From contig CAZKPB010000001.1 of assembly GCA_964554535.1 (NCBI GenBank), positions 1-64,000 of the forward strand: a stretch of DNA of 64,000 bases, given 5' to 3'. Positions 43,048 through 51,583 of the stretch are shown here, piece after piece. This stretch comes from DMER64 sp964554535 (GTDB lineage: Bacteria > Bacteroidota > Bacteroidia > Bacteroidales > UBA932). The notes under the pieces were generated by a model. That model worked only from the letters and a program-made list of their open reading frames with translations, was not told where the DNA came from and made no database searches. A program made the translations under genes and the position numbers. Each line of letters starts with the position of its first letter. The stretch's first letter is position 1.

Positions 43048-45387
43048 TCAAAAACTAAAATTCCAAGTTATGGACGGCACCACACTAAACAGGTAGGTCA
43101 TCTCCAAATATTGTTGTCCCGTAGGCTTCAACCGGTAATTAATGGCCCACGCGTTTTTGCGCCCGTACACATTGTATACCGACACATTCAAAGAATTCTG
43201 GAACCGGCGGTTCAATTTTCCCAACCGTACGGTCAACGAAACGTCCATACGGTGATAGTCGGACATCCGGTAGGCGTTACGGTCGGTATAGACCGGTATA
43301 AGTTCGTTAAAGAACCAATACCTGCCCTCGGCAATGGTCAGAGGCTGTCCGGTGGCGTACACCCAGTTGAGTGAGGCACTCAACCTTTTGTTTATATCAT
43401 AGAATCCCACCAGATTCACATTGTGCGGACGGTCAGACGGGGCGCGATAGGTTTCTCCCCTGTTAACGCCGGGTATCGTGCGGTACGACCGTGAATACGT
43501 ATAACTGACCCATCCGGTCAATTTACCTTCCACCTTGCGGGCCAGAAACTCGACTCCATAACTGCGTCCGGTTCCGAAACGCAATTCGGTTTCAATCTGG
43601 TCATACAGCATCAGATCAGGATGTTCCTTAAAGTCAAGCACATTGTTCAAATATTTGTAGAATCCCTCGACCGATAATTCATATTGATGTCCCAGCAAAT
43701 TGGAAAAAACCCCAAGCGAGAATTGCTGCGAAGCCTGCGGTTTGATAGAGGGACTGCTGGGCACCCAGATTTCCAGCGGGGACCCGGCCGAGGAGAACGA
43801 CAACAAGTGCACGTACTGCAATGTCCTGGAGTACGACGCCTTCACGGAAACCGTCGGACGCAACATCACGGAAAGCCCCGCACGCGGCTCCCATCCGTAT
43901 TCGTGGTGAAAAAATTGACCCGAGGGTATTGCCTGTCCCGGATCCACCAGGTTGTACCGTTCATCCACCGTGTACAGGGTCGTAGGCCCCACATTGTCAA
44001 AACGCGTGAAACGCAACCCGTAGCGCAACTGTAAGATGCTGTTGAAAAAATGATGCTCGTTTGAAAAATACAGTACGTTCTCAAAACCCTGACGGCGGGA
44101 CATCCTGATTTCCTGCTCCACTTGGGGACCGCTTTCCAACTGAGCCGTTCCCAACGCCGTTCCGGGTTGAAACCACTGGAAGTTGGAGGTATATCCCACA
44201 TCAAAAGAATGCAGTCTGTTGGGAATGTATGAGAAATCCACACGCAGACCGGCATCCTGAATACGTGACACCCAGCCCAGGTCAATCTGGTTGGTGCTGC
44301 CCGTAAAGTCATAGTCATAATTGGTATAGGTGACATACGTCTTCAAAAACAATTGCGGGGAAAAGGTATGGCGCCAGTTGAGTGCTGCCACCGAATTGCC
44401 AAACTTGACACCCAGTTCCGACACTTTGAATTTGTCTCTTCCGTTGTACAGCGTCAAATTCACGTAATTGTTGGCATTGATGCGCCAGTGAAGCCGTCCG
44501 TTGAGGTCATAAAAATTGATGGCGGCACTCTTGACCACATCATTGGGAAAAAGAGGCAAAAACAGGTCGGCATAGGTCCTTCTTCCGGCAACCAGGTACG
44601 TCAGATTCTCAGTGCCTAGTTTTCCCTGCACCGCCAGTTTGCTGGAGATAAGCCCAATGCCGCCTTTTACGGCAAACTCCGTGTCTCCGTCAGCCGGCTC
44701 AATATCCAGCAAAGAAGACAGACGGCCTCCAAAATTGGCCGGAATATCCCCTTTGTAAAGTGTCATGTCTCCTACCGCATCATTGTTGAATACGGAGAAA
44801 AAACCCAGCATGTGCGATGCATTGTACAGCGATGCCTTGTCATACAGGATCAGGTTCTGGTCGTGGCTCCCGCCCCGTACGTTGAACCCGCTGCTGCCTT
44901 CCGAGGCCGCCTGTACTCCGGGCAACATTTGAACCACCTTGAGCACGTCCACCTCTCCAAACAGCATAGGCGCGCGTTCCACCACTTGGGCATTGATGCG
45001 TTCTATGCTCATTTCCGGGTTGCGCAGACGCATTTCCTGAGTCTCGGCAAATATGGTGACCGCACTCAACTGGAAGGACAGAGGAGAAAGAAAAAAGACC
45101 GTATCGGCCGCTGCATGGATGTCCACCTGTGTGGTCAACGTGTTGAAGCCGATATAGGAAAGCTCCATCTGGTAAGTACCTTTGGGCAACAACATATGAA
45201 ACGCTCCCTTGTCATTGGTCAGCGTCCAGGACATTTGAGCGTCCAACACTTTTATTACGGCACCGGGAAGGGGGTCAGAAGAGGTCGCGTCCAGAATTTT
45301 CCCGGTAAAAGAGAATGTTTCCTGTGCCCGCAACCCCACGCCATAACAGAGAAGGAGGCCTATCAGTGTCAGGGTTTTATATCTCAT
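43048..45387 (-). CDS. TonB-dependent receptor with carboxypeptidase-regulatory-like N-domain
   Basis: Seen: 779 residues from the ATG at 45387. Signal peptide (TLTLIGLLLCYGVGLRAQ), a CarboxypepD_reg-like domain (about 25-105, with PLPGAVIKVLD), a plug domain (about 110-230, with SSGFNVRGGSHDQNLILYD and NDAVGDMTLYKGDIPANFGGR), then a beta barrel ending with ITWNFSF, the terminal aromatic expected for BAM substrates. Family knowledge: it imports a bound ligand through the outer membrane using TonB energy. The partner is DUF4249, not SusD, and no glycoside hydrolase is nearby, so a polysaccharide locus is unlikely. Preceded by the HU terminator. A weak TAAATTTA lies upstream; no strong promoter was seen. 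Confidence 0.92.
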   Translation of the reverse strand: MRYKTLTLIGLLLCYGVGLRAQETFSFTGKILDATSSDPLPGAVIKVLDAQMSWTLTNDKGAFHMLLPKGTYQMELSYIGFNTLTTQVDIHAAADTVFFLSPLSFQLSAVTIFAETQEMRLRNPEMSIERINAQVVERAPMLFGEVDVLKVVQMLPGVQAASEGSSGFNVRGGSHDQNLILYDKASLYNASHMLGFFSVFNNDAVGDMTLYKGDIPANFGGRLSSLLDIEPADGDTEFAVKGGIGLISSKLAVQGKLGTENLTYLVAGRRTYADLFLPLFPNDVVKSAAINFYDLNGRLHWRINANNYVNLTLYNGRDKFKVSELGVKFGNSVAALNWRHTFSPQLFLKTYVTYTNYDYDFTGSTNQIDLGWVSRIQDAGLRVDFSYIPNRLHSFDVGYTSNFQWFQPGTALGTAQLESGPQVEQEIRMSRRQGFENVLYFSNEHHFFNSILQLRYGLRFTRFDNVGPTTLYTVDERYNLVDPGQAIPSGQFFHHEYGWEPRAGLSVMLRPTVSVKASYSRTLQYVHLLSFSSAGSPLEIWVPSSPSIKPQASQQFSLGVFSNLLGHQYELSVEGFYKYLNNVLDFKEHPDLMLYDQIETELRFGTGRSYGVEFLARKVEGKLTGWVSYTYSRSYRTIPGVNRGETYRAPSDRPHNVNLVGFYDINKRLSASLNWVYATGQPLTIAEGRYWFFNELIPVYTDRNAYRMSDYHRMDVSLTVRLGKLNRRFQNSLNVSVYNVYGRKNAWAINYRLKPTGQQYLEMTYLFSVVPSITWNFSF

Positions 45388-45423
45388 TAGTATGGATCGT
45401 GTCATTCAACCTAAATTTACGAT

Positions 45424-45451
45424 AAAAAGGAGAACCGCAGTCCTCCTTTTT
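45424..45451 (-). terminator. Rho-independent terminator after the HU gene
   Basis: Nine-base stem AAAAAGGAG/CTCCTTTTT with a ten-base loop, 38 bases downstream of the HU stop. On the minus strand it ends in a T run. Confidence 0.7.
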
Positions 45452-45489
45452 TTAATTACAAATGGCAAGAGGCCACTGAAAAAGGAACG

Positions 45490-45747
45490 CTACAGGTCAA
45501 TGCTGGGGCGAAATTTAACCACTTTTTTAGCTTTGATTTTAATAGCAGCTCCCGTGCGAGGGTTTCTTCCGGTTCTAGCAGCGCGTTGACCTACAACAAA
45601 TGAGCCAAAACCTACCAAGGTGACTCTTTCGTTTTTCTTCATTGCTTTAGCGGTTACACCTAAGAAAGCATCAAGGGCTTTTTTGGAATCCACTTTTGTA
45701 AGGCCGGATTCGGCAGCCATGGCGGCAATAAGATCAGCTTTGTTCAT
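45490..45747 (-). CDS. HU/IHF family DNA-binding protein
   Basis: Seen: 85 residues. NKADLIAAMAAESGLTK opening, GFGSFVVGQRAARTGRNPRTG covering the conserved DNA-binding arm with the Pro that intercalates in DNA, and a short C-terminal helix with KFRPS. Slightly shorter than the usual 90. Family knowledge: HU dimers bend and compact DNA. Monocistronic by layout: a TAGATTTG promoter gives a leader of about 40 bases, and a terminator follows. Confidence 0.95.
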   Translation of the reverse strand: MNKADLIAAMAAESGLTKVDSKKALDAFLGVTAKAMKKNERVTLVGFGSFVVGQRAARTGRNPRTGAAIKIKAKKVVKFRPSIDL

Positions 45748-45791
45748 AATATTTTTTTTAGGTTAAATGAATGTCCTCTTGTTAGTCCTTA

Positions 45792-45799
45792 CAAATCTA
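45792..45799 (-). promoter_or_regulatory. -7 element of the HU gene
   Basis: TAGATTTG on the minus strand, 44 bases before the HU ATG. It overlaps the last codons of the GSCFA gene. Confidence 0.5.
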
Positions 45800-46732
45800 A
45801 TAATTATTTCTTTCGAATGCAATTTCTTGGCGCAATTCAGACAGTTGACAGGCGGTTTTTTCTTGAAAAAGTTTGTTCTCCTGAGCGTCAGGGAAACGAA
45901 CACGGTGTGAAAGGGCCGTTTTAAGCTTATCCATTTGCCCTACCTGCTGTTTTGTTTTTTGAGTGAACGCACATTCCAGAAAACGTTGCCAGATATATTC
46001 GCGGGCCTCTTCGGAAGGATGACAGCGGTCGGCGGCGTAAAATCGGTAGTCACGCAACTCATCCAGCAATATTTCATAGGCTGGGAAATAACGCACGTTG
46101 GGAAACGAAGTCTGCAGGTCAGTTACCGCCAACAGTAACGAGGCCTTACTCAACTGATTCCCGTGGGCTCCGTCGGCCAGATGACGTACGGGGCTCACCG
46201 TAAACACCCACGTTTTCTCCGGGAAGCGCGTTATAAGATCTTTCCAGAGGGCCACCGTCTGCGAAGCCGACAGAAACTCCCGTTCAAATTGAGCGGCACT
46301 CAGCCGGTGGCAATTGGCCACCACCTTCCCCTGATGCCGGAAGACCCAGGAGGTCCCAAAACTGACCACTACTACATCGGCGCAGGCAAAGGCTTGCGCG
46401 GCGGCCTGCAACAACTCGTTGGCGTGCTTAAGAAACGCCGCCCTTGAAGGTTGAGTGAAAGAAGAGTGATGAGCCAGAGACACAATCCCTCCGGGCGTCT
46501 CAATGAGTTCTTCTTCCGTAAAAGCCCTGTTATGAATAACCCTTTCCAATGCCGAGGCAATGGAAGCCGGGTTAAACAACACGCCAAAGGCATCGGGTGC
46601 CACGTCAAATTCCAGTTGCCGTAACCTGTCGGAAAGCACCCCCGCAAAACACGAGCCCGTCGTATAGAAACGGGTGCCGTACGTAAACCCGTCATACGGC
46701 CATTCAATAGACACTTTAGTTTGCCATTCCAT
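45797..46732 (-). CDS. GSCFA domain protein
   Basis: Seen: 311 residues from the ATG at 46732. The name-giving motif TTGSCFA is near residue 27. LFNPASIASAL and FGTSWVFRH are conserved blocks, and FTVSPVRHLADG with AADRCHPSEEA near 170-230 suggest an SGNH-hydrolase-like site (Ser, Asn/Gly, Asp-His). Family knowledge: GSCFA proteins are common in Bacteroidota and Alphaproteobacteria and have no firm function. Inference: a carbohydrate esterase-like fold. No signal peptide. A TAACTTTG element ends five bases before the ATG, so the transcript is probably leaderless. Confidence 0.85.
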   Translation of the reverse strand: MEWQTKVSIEWPYDGFTYGTRFYTTGSCFAGVLSDRLRQLEFDVAPDAFGVLFNPASIASALERVIHNRAFTEEELIETPGGIVSLAHHSSFTQPSRAAFLKHANELLQAAAQAFACADVVVVSFGTSWVFRHQGKVVANCHRLSAAQFEREFLSASQTVALWKDLITRFPEKTWVFTVSPVRHLADGAHGNQLSKASLLLAVTDLQTSFPNVRYFPAYEILLDELRDYRFYAADRCHPSEEAREYIWQRFLECAFTQKTKQQVGQMDKLKTALSHRVRFPDAQENKLFQEKTACQLSELRQEIAFERNNY

Positions 46733-46737
46733 ACGCA

Positions 46738-46745
46738 CAAAGTTA
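46738..46745 (-). promoter_or_regulatory. -7 element of the GSCFA gene
   Basis: TAACTTTG on the minus strand, five bases from the ATG. Ten bases from the divergent element at 46756-46763. Confidence 0.5.
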
Positions 46746-46755
46746 GCATTTTGTT

Positions 46756-46763
46756 TATCTTTG
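46756..46763 (+). promoter_or_regulatory. -7 element of the nucleoside transporter gene
   Basis: TATCTTTG followed by GCAGCC, 19 bases before the ATG at 46783. Confidence 0.6.
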
Positions 46764-46782
46764 CAGCCAAACCCTACATACT

Positions 46783-48282
46783 ATGAAAAAACTCCTTTTG
46801 TTGTTGTGCCTCATGCTTACGCTTACCGTGGCCCGGGCCCAACAGGACACGGCGGCTCCGGTTATGGAAGACACAACGACCCTCACTCAGGATAATATTG
46901 CGGCAGTTCCGGATGAAGATACCTCCACCATACAGTCCTCGGATACCACCCCCAACCCTTACCGTTCCATTTTGTCTGACAAACAGATCAGTTTCAATAT
47001 AAAGTCTATTCTGCGCGGCCTCTGTGCCCTGATAGCCATCTTGCTTGTGGCCTGGGTTTTCAGTGTGGACCGCAAACACATCAATTGGGGTACTGTGGGT
47101 AAGGCACTGGCCCTGCAATTTATCATTGCCATCTGCATCCTGGCGGTACCGGCCGTCCAGGTGGTTTTTGAAGTACTGGGTAAATGTTTTGTGATAGTCC
47201 TTGACTGGACCAAGGCCGGATCCGAATTCCTCTTCGGTTCCTTGGTTGACCTGGAGAAGACGGGATACATCTTTGCCTTACAGATTCTGCCCACCATCAT
47301 CTTCTTCTCGGCATTGTCCTCTCTGTTATTCTATTTGGGGATTATCCAAAAAGTGGTATGGTGTATGGCCTGGGTGTTTACCAAATTCATGAAGCTCTCT
47401 GGTGCGGAAAGCCTTTCCACTGCCGGCAACATCTTTTTGGGCCAGACCGAGGCGCCTATGCTGGTAAAACCTTACATTCCCCACATGACCCGCTCGGAAG
47501 TGATGTTGGTGATGACCGCCGGTATGAGTACTATGGCCGGCGGCGTGCTGGCCGCCTACGTAGGTATGTTGGGGGGCGGCGACCCGCAGATGAGCGTGGC
47601 CTTTGCCAAGCACCTGCTTTCGGCCTCGGTTATGGCCGCTCCGGGAGCCATTGCCATGGCCAAGATACTGGTACCACAGACCGAAAAAATTGACAACGCC
47701 ATTCAGGTCTCCAAAGAGAAAATCGGAGGCAACGTACTGGACGCCATCTCAAACGGCACTACGGAAGGGCTCAAGTTGGCCGCCAATGTGGCCGCCATGC
47801 TGCTGGTATTCTACGCGCTGATTGCCGGGTGCAACTACATATTCTTCAAGATTGGTGACTGGACCCCGCTCAACGGCTGGATTGCCCAATGGACCGGCGG
47901 CACCTATACCAGTCTGTCTTTTGAATGTATTCTCTCTTATATATTCGCCCCCATCATCTGGCTCACGGGAGTCTGTCCCGCCGACCTGCCCCTGGTGGGA
48001 CGGTTGTTGGGTGAAAAACTGATTCTCACCGAATTCGTGGGTTACGGAAGCCTCTCGGAAATGATTCAGTCCGGAGCTTTTCTGCAAACCAAGTCGGTCA
48101 TCATCTCCACTTATGTGCTGTGCGGCTTTGCTAACTTTGCCTCGGTAGGCATTCAGATTGGCGGCATCGGGTCGCTTGCCCCCAACAAACGCACCATGCT
48201 GGCGCAATACGGATTCCGCGCCCTGCTGGGTGCCACGCTTGCCGGCTTGCTTTCCGCGGCATTTATTGGAATGTTAATGTAG
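46783..48282 (+). CDS. Concentrative nucleoside transporter (CNT/NupC family) with N-terminal extension
   Basis: Seen: 499 residues. It begins with an apparent signal peptide (LLLLLCLMLTLTVARAQ) and a Thr/Asp-rich stretch (about 21-60) before the first helix of the carrier (about 77-95). CNT core motifs include NIFLGQTEAPMLVKPYI (about 216-232) and a late NFASVGIQIGGIGSLAPNKR. Family knowledge: CNT carriers bring nucleosides in with sodium or protons. The cleavable leader suggests the N-terminus is exported, raising carrier length from the usual 400-420. It abuts the threonine dehydrogenase gene tail to tail, one base apart. Confidence 0.92.
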   Translation: MKKLLLLLCLMLTLTVARAQQDTAAPVMEDTTTLTQDNIAAVPDEDTSTIQSSDTTPNPYRSILSDKQISFNIKSILRGLCALIAILLVAWVFSVDRKHINWGTVGKALALQFIIAICILAVPAVQVVFEVLGKCFVIVLDWTKAGSEFLFGSLVDLEKTGYIFALQILPTIIFFSALSSLLFYLGIIQKVVWCMAWVFTKFMKLSGAESLSTAGNIFLGQTEAPMLVKPYIPHMTRSEVMLVMTAGMSTMAGGVLAAYVGMLGGGDPQMSVAFAKHLLSASVMAAPGAIAMAKILVPQTEKIDNAIQVSKEKIGGNVLDAISNGTTEGLKLAANVAAMLLVFYALIAGCNYIFFKIGDWTPLNGWIAQWTGGTYTSLSFECILSYIFAPIIWLTGVCPADLPLVGRLLGEKLILTEFVGYGSLSEMIQSGAFLQTKSVIISTYVLCGFANFASVGIQIGGIGSLAPNKRTMLAQYGFRALLGATLAGLLSAAFIGMLM

Positions 48283-48283
48283 T

Positions 48284-49237
48284 TTAGAGCAGTTTTTCGC
48301 GCAAGTGAAGCAGCATGTCGTCTGACATGGCGTTCAAATCCCATTGAGGTTTCCACCCCCATTCGGCACGGGCGCACGAATCATCCATATAATTGGGCCA
48401 GCTGTCTGCAATGGCCGCCTTGACGGGATCCACATTATACGACATCTGCAGGGAGGGTACCTTGCGTTGGAGCAGTGCATACAACTCACTTGGACAAAAA
48501 CTCATGGAAGCTATATTGAAACTGTTCCGGTGCACCAGCTTGTCCGGGTCAGCCTCAATCAGCTGGGTGCAAGCCCGCAGGGCGTCGGGCATATACAACA
48601 TGTCCATATAAGAGTCGGACGGTACCGGGCACACAAAGGGCTCACCCTTGACGGCCGCGTAAAAGATTTCCACTGCGTAATCCGTGGTACCGCCGCCGGG
48701 CAGGGCTCCGTAGGAAATAATGCCGGGGAAACGCACGCTACGGGTATCCACTCCAAAGCGCGAATGGTAATAATCGGCCAACAATTCGCCGGAAACCTTG
48801 CATACCCCGTAAATGGTATTGGGACGCATTACCGTGTCCTGCGGAGTGCCGTCGTGCGGCGTACTCGGCCCGAATGCGCCTATAGAACTGGGGGTAAACA
48901 CCCCGCAGTGGTATTCTCTGGCCAACTCCAGCGAGTTGAGCAGAGCGCCCATATTGATCCCCCAGGCCATCTGGGGATTCTTCTCGCCAGTTGCGGACAA
49001 TACCGCCACCAGATTAAAAATCCAGTCCGGTTTGGTATCCCGTATAATCTGTGCATACGCTTCTTTATCCAAAGCGTTCAGACATACGGTACGTGCTTTT
49101 AGGGACAACCTGTCACAGACTTCGGGACGTAGTTCGGCAGCTATGACGTTGTCTTGGCCATACGTGTGCTGCAAGTGAGGAATCAATTCGGTTCCTATCT
49201 GGCCGCCTGCACCGACTACAAGAATTGTTTTGCTCAT
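48284..49237 (-). CDS. L-threonine 3-dehydrogenase, SDR/epimerase type
   Basis: Seen: 317 residues from the ATG at 49237. The frame stays open another 36 codons upstream but those lie in the permease gene and lack conservation. Rossmann motif GAGGQIG (9-15), catalytic YGVCK (Y143, K147), and SSIGAFGP around 118-124. SFNIASMSFCPSEL is typical of the short-chain threonine dehydrogenases of cold-adapted Flavobacterium type. Family knowledge: it oxidises threonine to 2-amino-3-oxobutyrate, which KBL splits to glycine. No kbl gene is adjacent. A nucleotide-sugar epimerase is the alternative but less likely. Confidence 0.85.
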   Translation of the reverse strand: MSKTILVVGAGGQIGTELIPHLQHTYGQDNVIAAELRPEVCDRLSLKARTVCLNALDKEAYAQIIRDTKPDWIFNLVAVLSATGEKNPQMAWGINMGALLNSLELAREYHCGVFTPSSIGAFGPSTPHDGTPQDTVMRPNTIYGVCKVSGELLADYYHSRFGVDTRSVRFPGIISYGALPGGGTTDYAVEIFYAAVKGEPFVCPVPSDSYMDMLYMPDALRACTQLIEADPDKLVHRNSFNIASMSFCPSELYALLQRKVPSLQMSYNVDPVKAAIADSWPNYMDDSCARAEWGWKPQWDLNAMSDDMLLHLREKLL

Positions 49238-49244
49238 ATTTATT

Positions 49245-50351
49245 CTATTTTGGGGCCAGTCTGTACAAGACAATGGCCACAAGTGTAAACAACATATTTG
49301 GAATCCACAGGGCCACTGCCGGAGGCAGTACATCCGCGTGTACAAACATTTCGGAAAAACGCAGGAACAGGATATAGGAGAAACTCAGGGCAATGCCCAT
49401 CCCAATGTTGAGCCCAATGCCTCCCCGTCGCTTGCGCGAAGAAAAGGCCACTCCCATAATGGTCAGAATAAACGCACTGAAAGGTACCGCCATTCTGGAA
49501 TGCTTCTGAATGAGCGCATACTTCACATTGGCGTCCCCCCTGAGGCGCAATAAATTCACAAACTCATTAAGTTGCTTGAAATTGAACTGCTCCTCGGAAT
49601 TTTTCTGCCGCGTAAGGTCCCCGCTGTTTATGGCCACCAGGGTGTCAAGCTGCTTGCCCCATTCCACCTTTTCCGACGTGTCGGAAAAGTGGCGGATATT
49701 ATAGTCTTCCAACCGCCATTTGCCCGACGTGGAATCCCATCTTGCCGTCTCGGCCGAGAGTTTTGACACCAGCTTGTTACCGTCAAACGACTCGAGCGTA
49801 AACCTTATGGCCGAGTTGTTCCATGAGTTGTACGACTCCATGAAGACATAGGTTCCGGGCTCCAACTGGTAGTGAATGTTGCGGTTGTATTCCACCTTTT
49901 TCTTGAGGTACTGCTGCTCAAAGGCCAACCGCTGTTTGTTGGCCGGCGGTATGACAAACCAGTTGAGCATAAGGGACAGCGTAGCGATAAAAAGGGCGGA
50001 CAACAGGTAAGGATACATGAGTCTGTTAAAACTGATGCCACCGCTGAGCATAGCAATTATCTCACTGTTGGCGGCCATCTTGGAAGTGAAAAACACTACC
50101 GAGATAAACACAAACAACGGCGAGAACATATTGACAAAGTACGGAATGAAATTAAGGTAATAGTCTACCACAACGGCCCGCAACGGCGCTTCATTATCCG
50201 TAAAGTCATCTATTTTTTCACTGATGTCAAAGATTATGACAATGCCAATAATGATGATAATGGCAAAAAAGAACGTGCCCAGGAACTTCCGGATAATATA
50301 TTTATCCAGTGTGGTAATACGAAGGTTCACGGGTCGCTTTCCGGATTCCAT
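49245..50351 (-). CDS. LptF/LptG family permease (368 residues)
   Basis: Seen: 368 residues. A cytosolic start, then TLDKYIIRKFLGTFFFAIIIIIGIVIIFD as helix 1, helices near 60-82 and 105-125, a periplasmic domain (about 130-270), and three C-terminal helices with SRKRRGGIGLNIGMGIAL. Family knowledge: LptF/LptG half of the LPS exporter. Length and layout resemble E. coli LptG more than the larger relative at 39176. The ATG overlaps the tgt stop as TGATG, and threonine dehydrogenase follows after seven bases. Together with the other permease it could form the LptFG pair from two separate operons. Confidence 0.9.
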   Translation of the reverse strand: MESGKRPVNLRITTLDKYIIRKFLGTFFFAIIIIIGIVIIFDISEKIDDFTDNEAPLRAVVVDYYLNFIPYFVNMFSPLFVFISVVFFTSKMAANSEIIAMLSGGISFNRLMYPYLLSALFIATLSLMLNWFVIPPANKQRLAFEQQYLKKKVEYNRNIHYQLEPGTYVFMESYNSWNNSAIRFTLESFDGNKLVSKLSAETARWDSTSGKWRLEDYNIRHFSDTSEKVEWGKQLDTLVAINSGDLTRQKNSEEQFNFKQLNEFVNLLRLRGDANVKYALIQKHSRMAVPFSAFILTIMGVAFSSRKRRGGIGLNIGMGIALSFSYILFLRFSEMFVHADVLPPAVALWIPNMLFTLVAIVLYRLAPK

Positions 50352-51508
50352 CAGATTCTTGTTTCTAAGTTTTTGACCATCCGGTTTTTCCAGGAAAGAA
50401 AATCTCCGGACAGTATGTGTTCTCTGGCCTGCGCCACCAAATGCAAATAAAACGCCAGGTTGTGCTGACTGGCCAACTGTGCCCCCAACATCTCACCGGC
50501 TACAAACAAATGGCGAAGATACGCTTTTGTATAAGAATGGTCAACAAAAGAAGTCCCGTGTGCGTCAATCGGTGAGAAATCGGCTTCCCACTTTTTGTTT
50601 TTGATATTGATGATGCCCTGGTCAGTGAACAGCATTCCATTGCGACCGTTCCGCGTGGGCATCACACAATCAAACATATCCACCCCACGCGCAATCCCTT
50701 CCAGAATATTGGCCGGAGTTCCCACGCCCATAAGGTAGCGCGGTTTGTCCAGAGGCAGGTGAGGATGTACGGTCTCAAGCATCTGATACATCACTTCCGT
50801 AGGTTCACCCACAGAAAGCCCGCCAATGGCATAGCCGTCGGCTCCCAACGATGCCGCATGCTGCGCCGCCTGCACACGCAAGGGCGCATAGACGCATCCC
50901 TGAATAATGGGAAAAAACGTCTGTGCATAGCCATAATGGCCCGTTCCGCTAGAACCCTGCGTGATTCCGGTTACTTCCCTGAAATGGTCTATTCCACGGT
51001 CAAGCCATTGTTGCGTAAGGTCCAGTGATTTTTTGGCATAATCGTAAGGGGCATCTCCCGGAGTACACTCGTCCAACGCCATAATGATGTCCGCGCCTAT
51101 CAAACGTTGTATATCCACTATGTTTTCAGGAGAAAAGAAATGGGCCGAACCGTCAATGTGAGAGCGAAATTTGCATCCGGCAGGTGTCAGTTTGCGGTTT
51201 TCCGCCAGAGAAAACACCTGGTAGCCGCCGCTGTCCGTCAGCATGGGACGGTCCCATCCGCAAAAAGCGTGCACCCCTCCGGCCTTGTGAATAATTTCCG
51301 TTCCTGGGCGCAAATACAGATGGTACGTATTGGCCAGAATAATCCGGGCACCCACATCCTGTACAAGGTCCCGGTGCAGTACTCCTTTTACCGTGGCCAA
51401 TGTGCCTACCGGCATAAAGATGGGCGTCTGTATTTCCCCGTGATCGGTATGGATTGTTCCTGCACGTGCGTGACTTTCGTGATCCGTGCGTTCCAGAATA
51501 AAGTTCAT
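50351..51508 (-). CDS. tgt: Queuine/preQ1 tRNA-ribosyltransferase lacking the canonical zinc cysteines
   Basis: Seen: 385 residues, TIM barrel with DSGGYQVFSLAE (D92), ALDECTP, the nucleophile D280 in MFDCVMPTRNGRNGMLFT, and GVGTPANILEGIARG. In most bacterial TGTs a CxCxxC zinc motif precedes the YSRAYLHHL helix. Here that place reads AHGTSFVDHSYTKAYLRHL (316-334), with none of the three cysteines; only the later His (H349, QHNLAFY) remains. Family knowledge: TGT swaps guanine 34 of GUN tRNAs for preQ1. Catalytic residues are intact, so activity is expected. A TATCTTTG element lies four bases before the ATG, suggesting leaderless mRNA. First of tgt-lptFG-tdh. Confidence 0.93.
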   Translation of the reverse strand: MNFILERTDHESHARAGTIHTDHGEIQTPIFMPVGTLATVKGVLHRDLVQDVGARIILANTYHLYLRPGTEIIHKAGGVHAFCGWDRPMLTDSGGYQVFSLAENRKLTPAGCKFRSHIDGSAHFFSPENIVDIQRLIGADIIMALDECTPGDAPYDYAKKSLDLTQQWLDRGIDHFREVTGITQGSSGTGHYGYAQTFFPIIQGCVYAPLRVQAAQHAASLGADGYAIGGLSVGEPTEVMYQMLETVHPHLPLDKPRYLMGVGTPANILEGIARGVDMFDCVMPTRNGRNGMLFTDQGIINIKNKKWEADFSPIDAHGTSFVDHSYTKAYLRHLFVAGEMLGAQLASQHNLAFYLHLVAQAREHILSGDFLSWKNRMVKNLETRI

Positions 51509-51512
51509 CCAG

Positions 51513-51520
51513 CAAAGATA
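51513..51520 (-). promoter_or_regulatory. -7 element of tgt
   Basis: TATCTTTG on the minus strand, four bases before the tgt ATG and directly after the T run of the ribosomal operon terminator. Confidence 0.55.
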
Positions 51521-51558
51521 GAAAAAAACAAAAAGGATGACTTTGAGGTCATCCTTTT
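51521..51558 (-). terminator. Rho-independent terminator of the ribosomal operon (after rplQ)
   Basis: Eleven-base perfect inverted repeat (AAAAGGATGAC at 51531-51541, GTCATCCTTTT at 51548-51558) with a six-base loop, followed on the minus strand by a T-rich run at 51521-51530. Confidence 0.9.
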
Positions 51559-51583
51559 TATAGTCAGAAATAAAATCAGACGC

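Noticed and set aside
45410..45417. TAAATTTA upstream of the TonB receptor as a -7 element
   Set aside because: The final G of TAnnTTTG is missing and no -33 TTTG is present; too weak to list.
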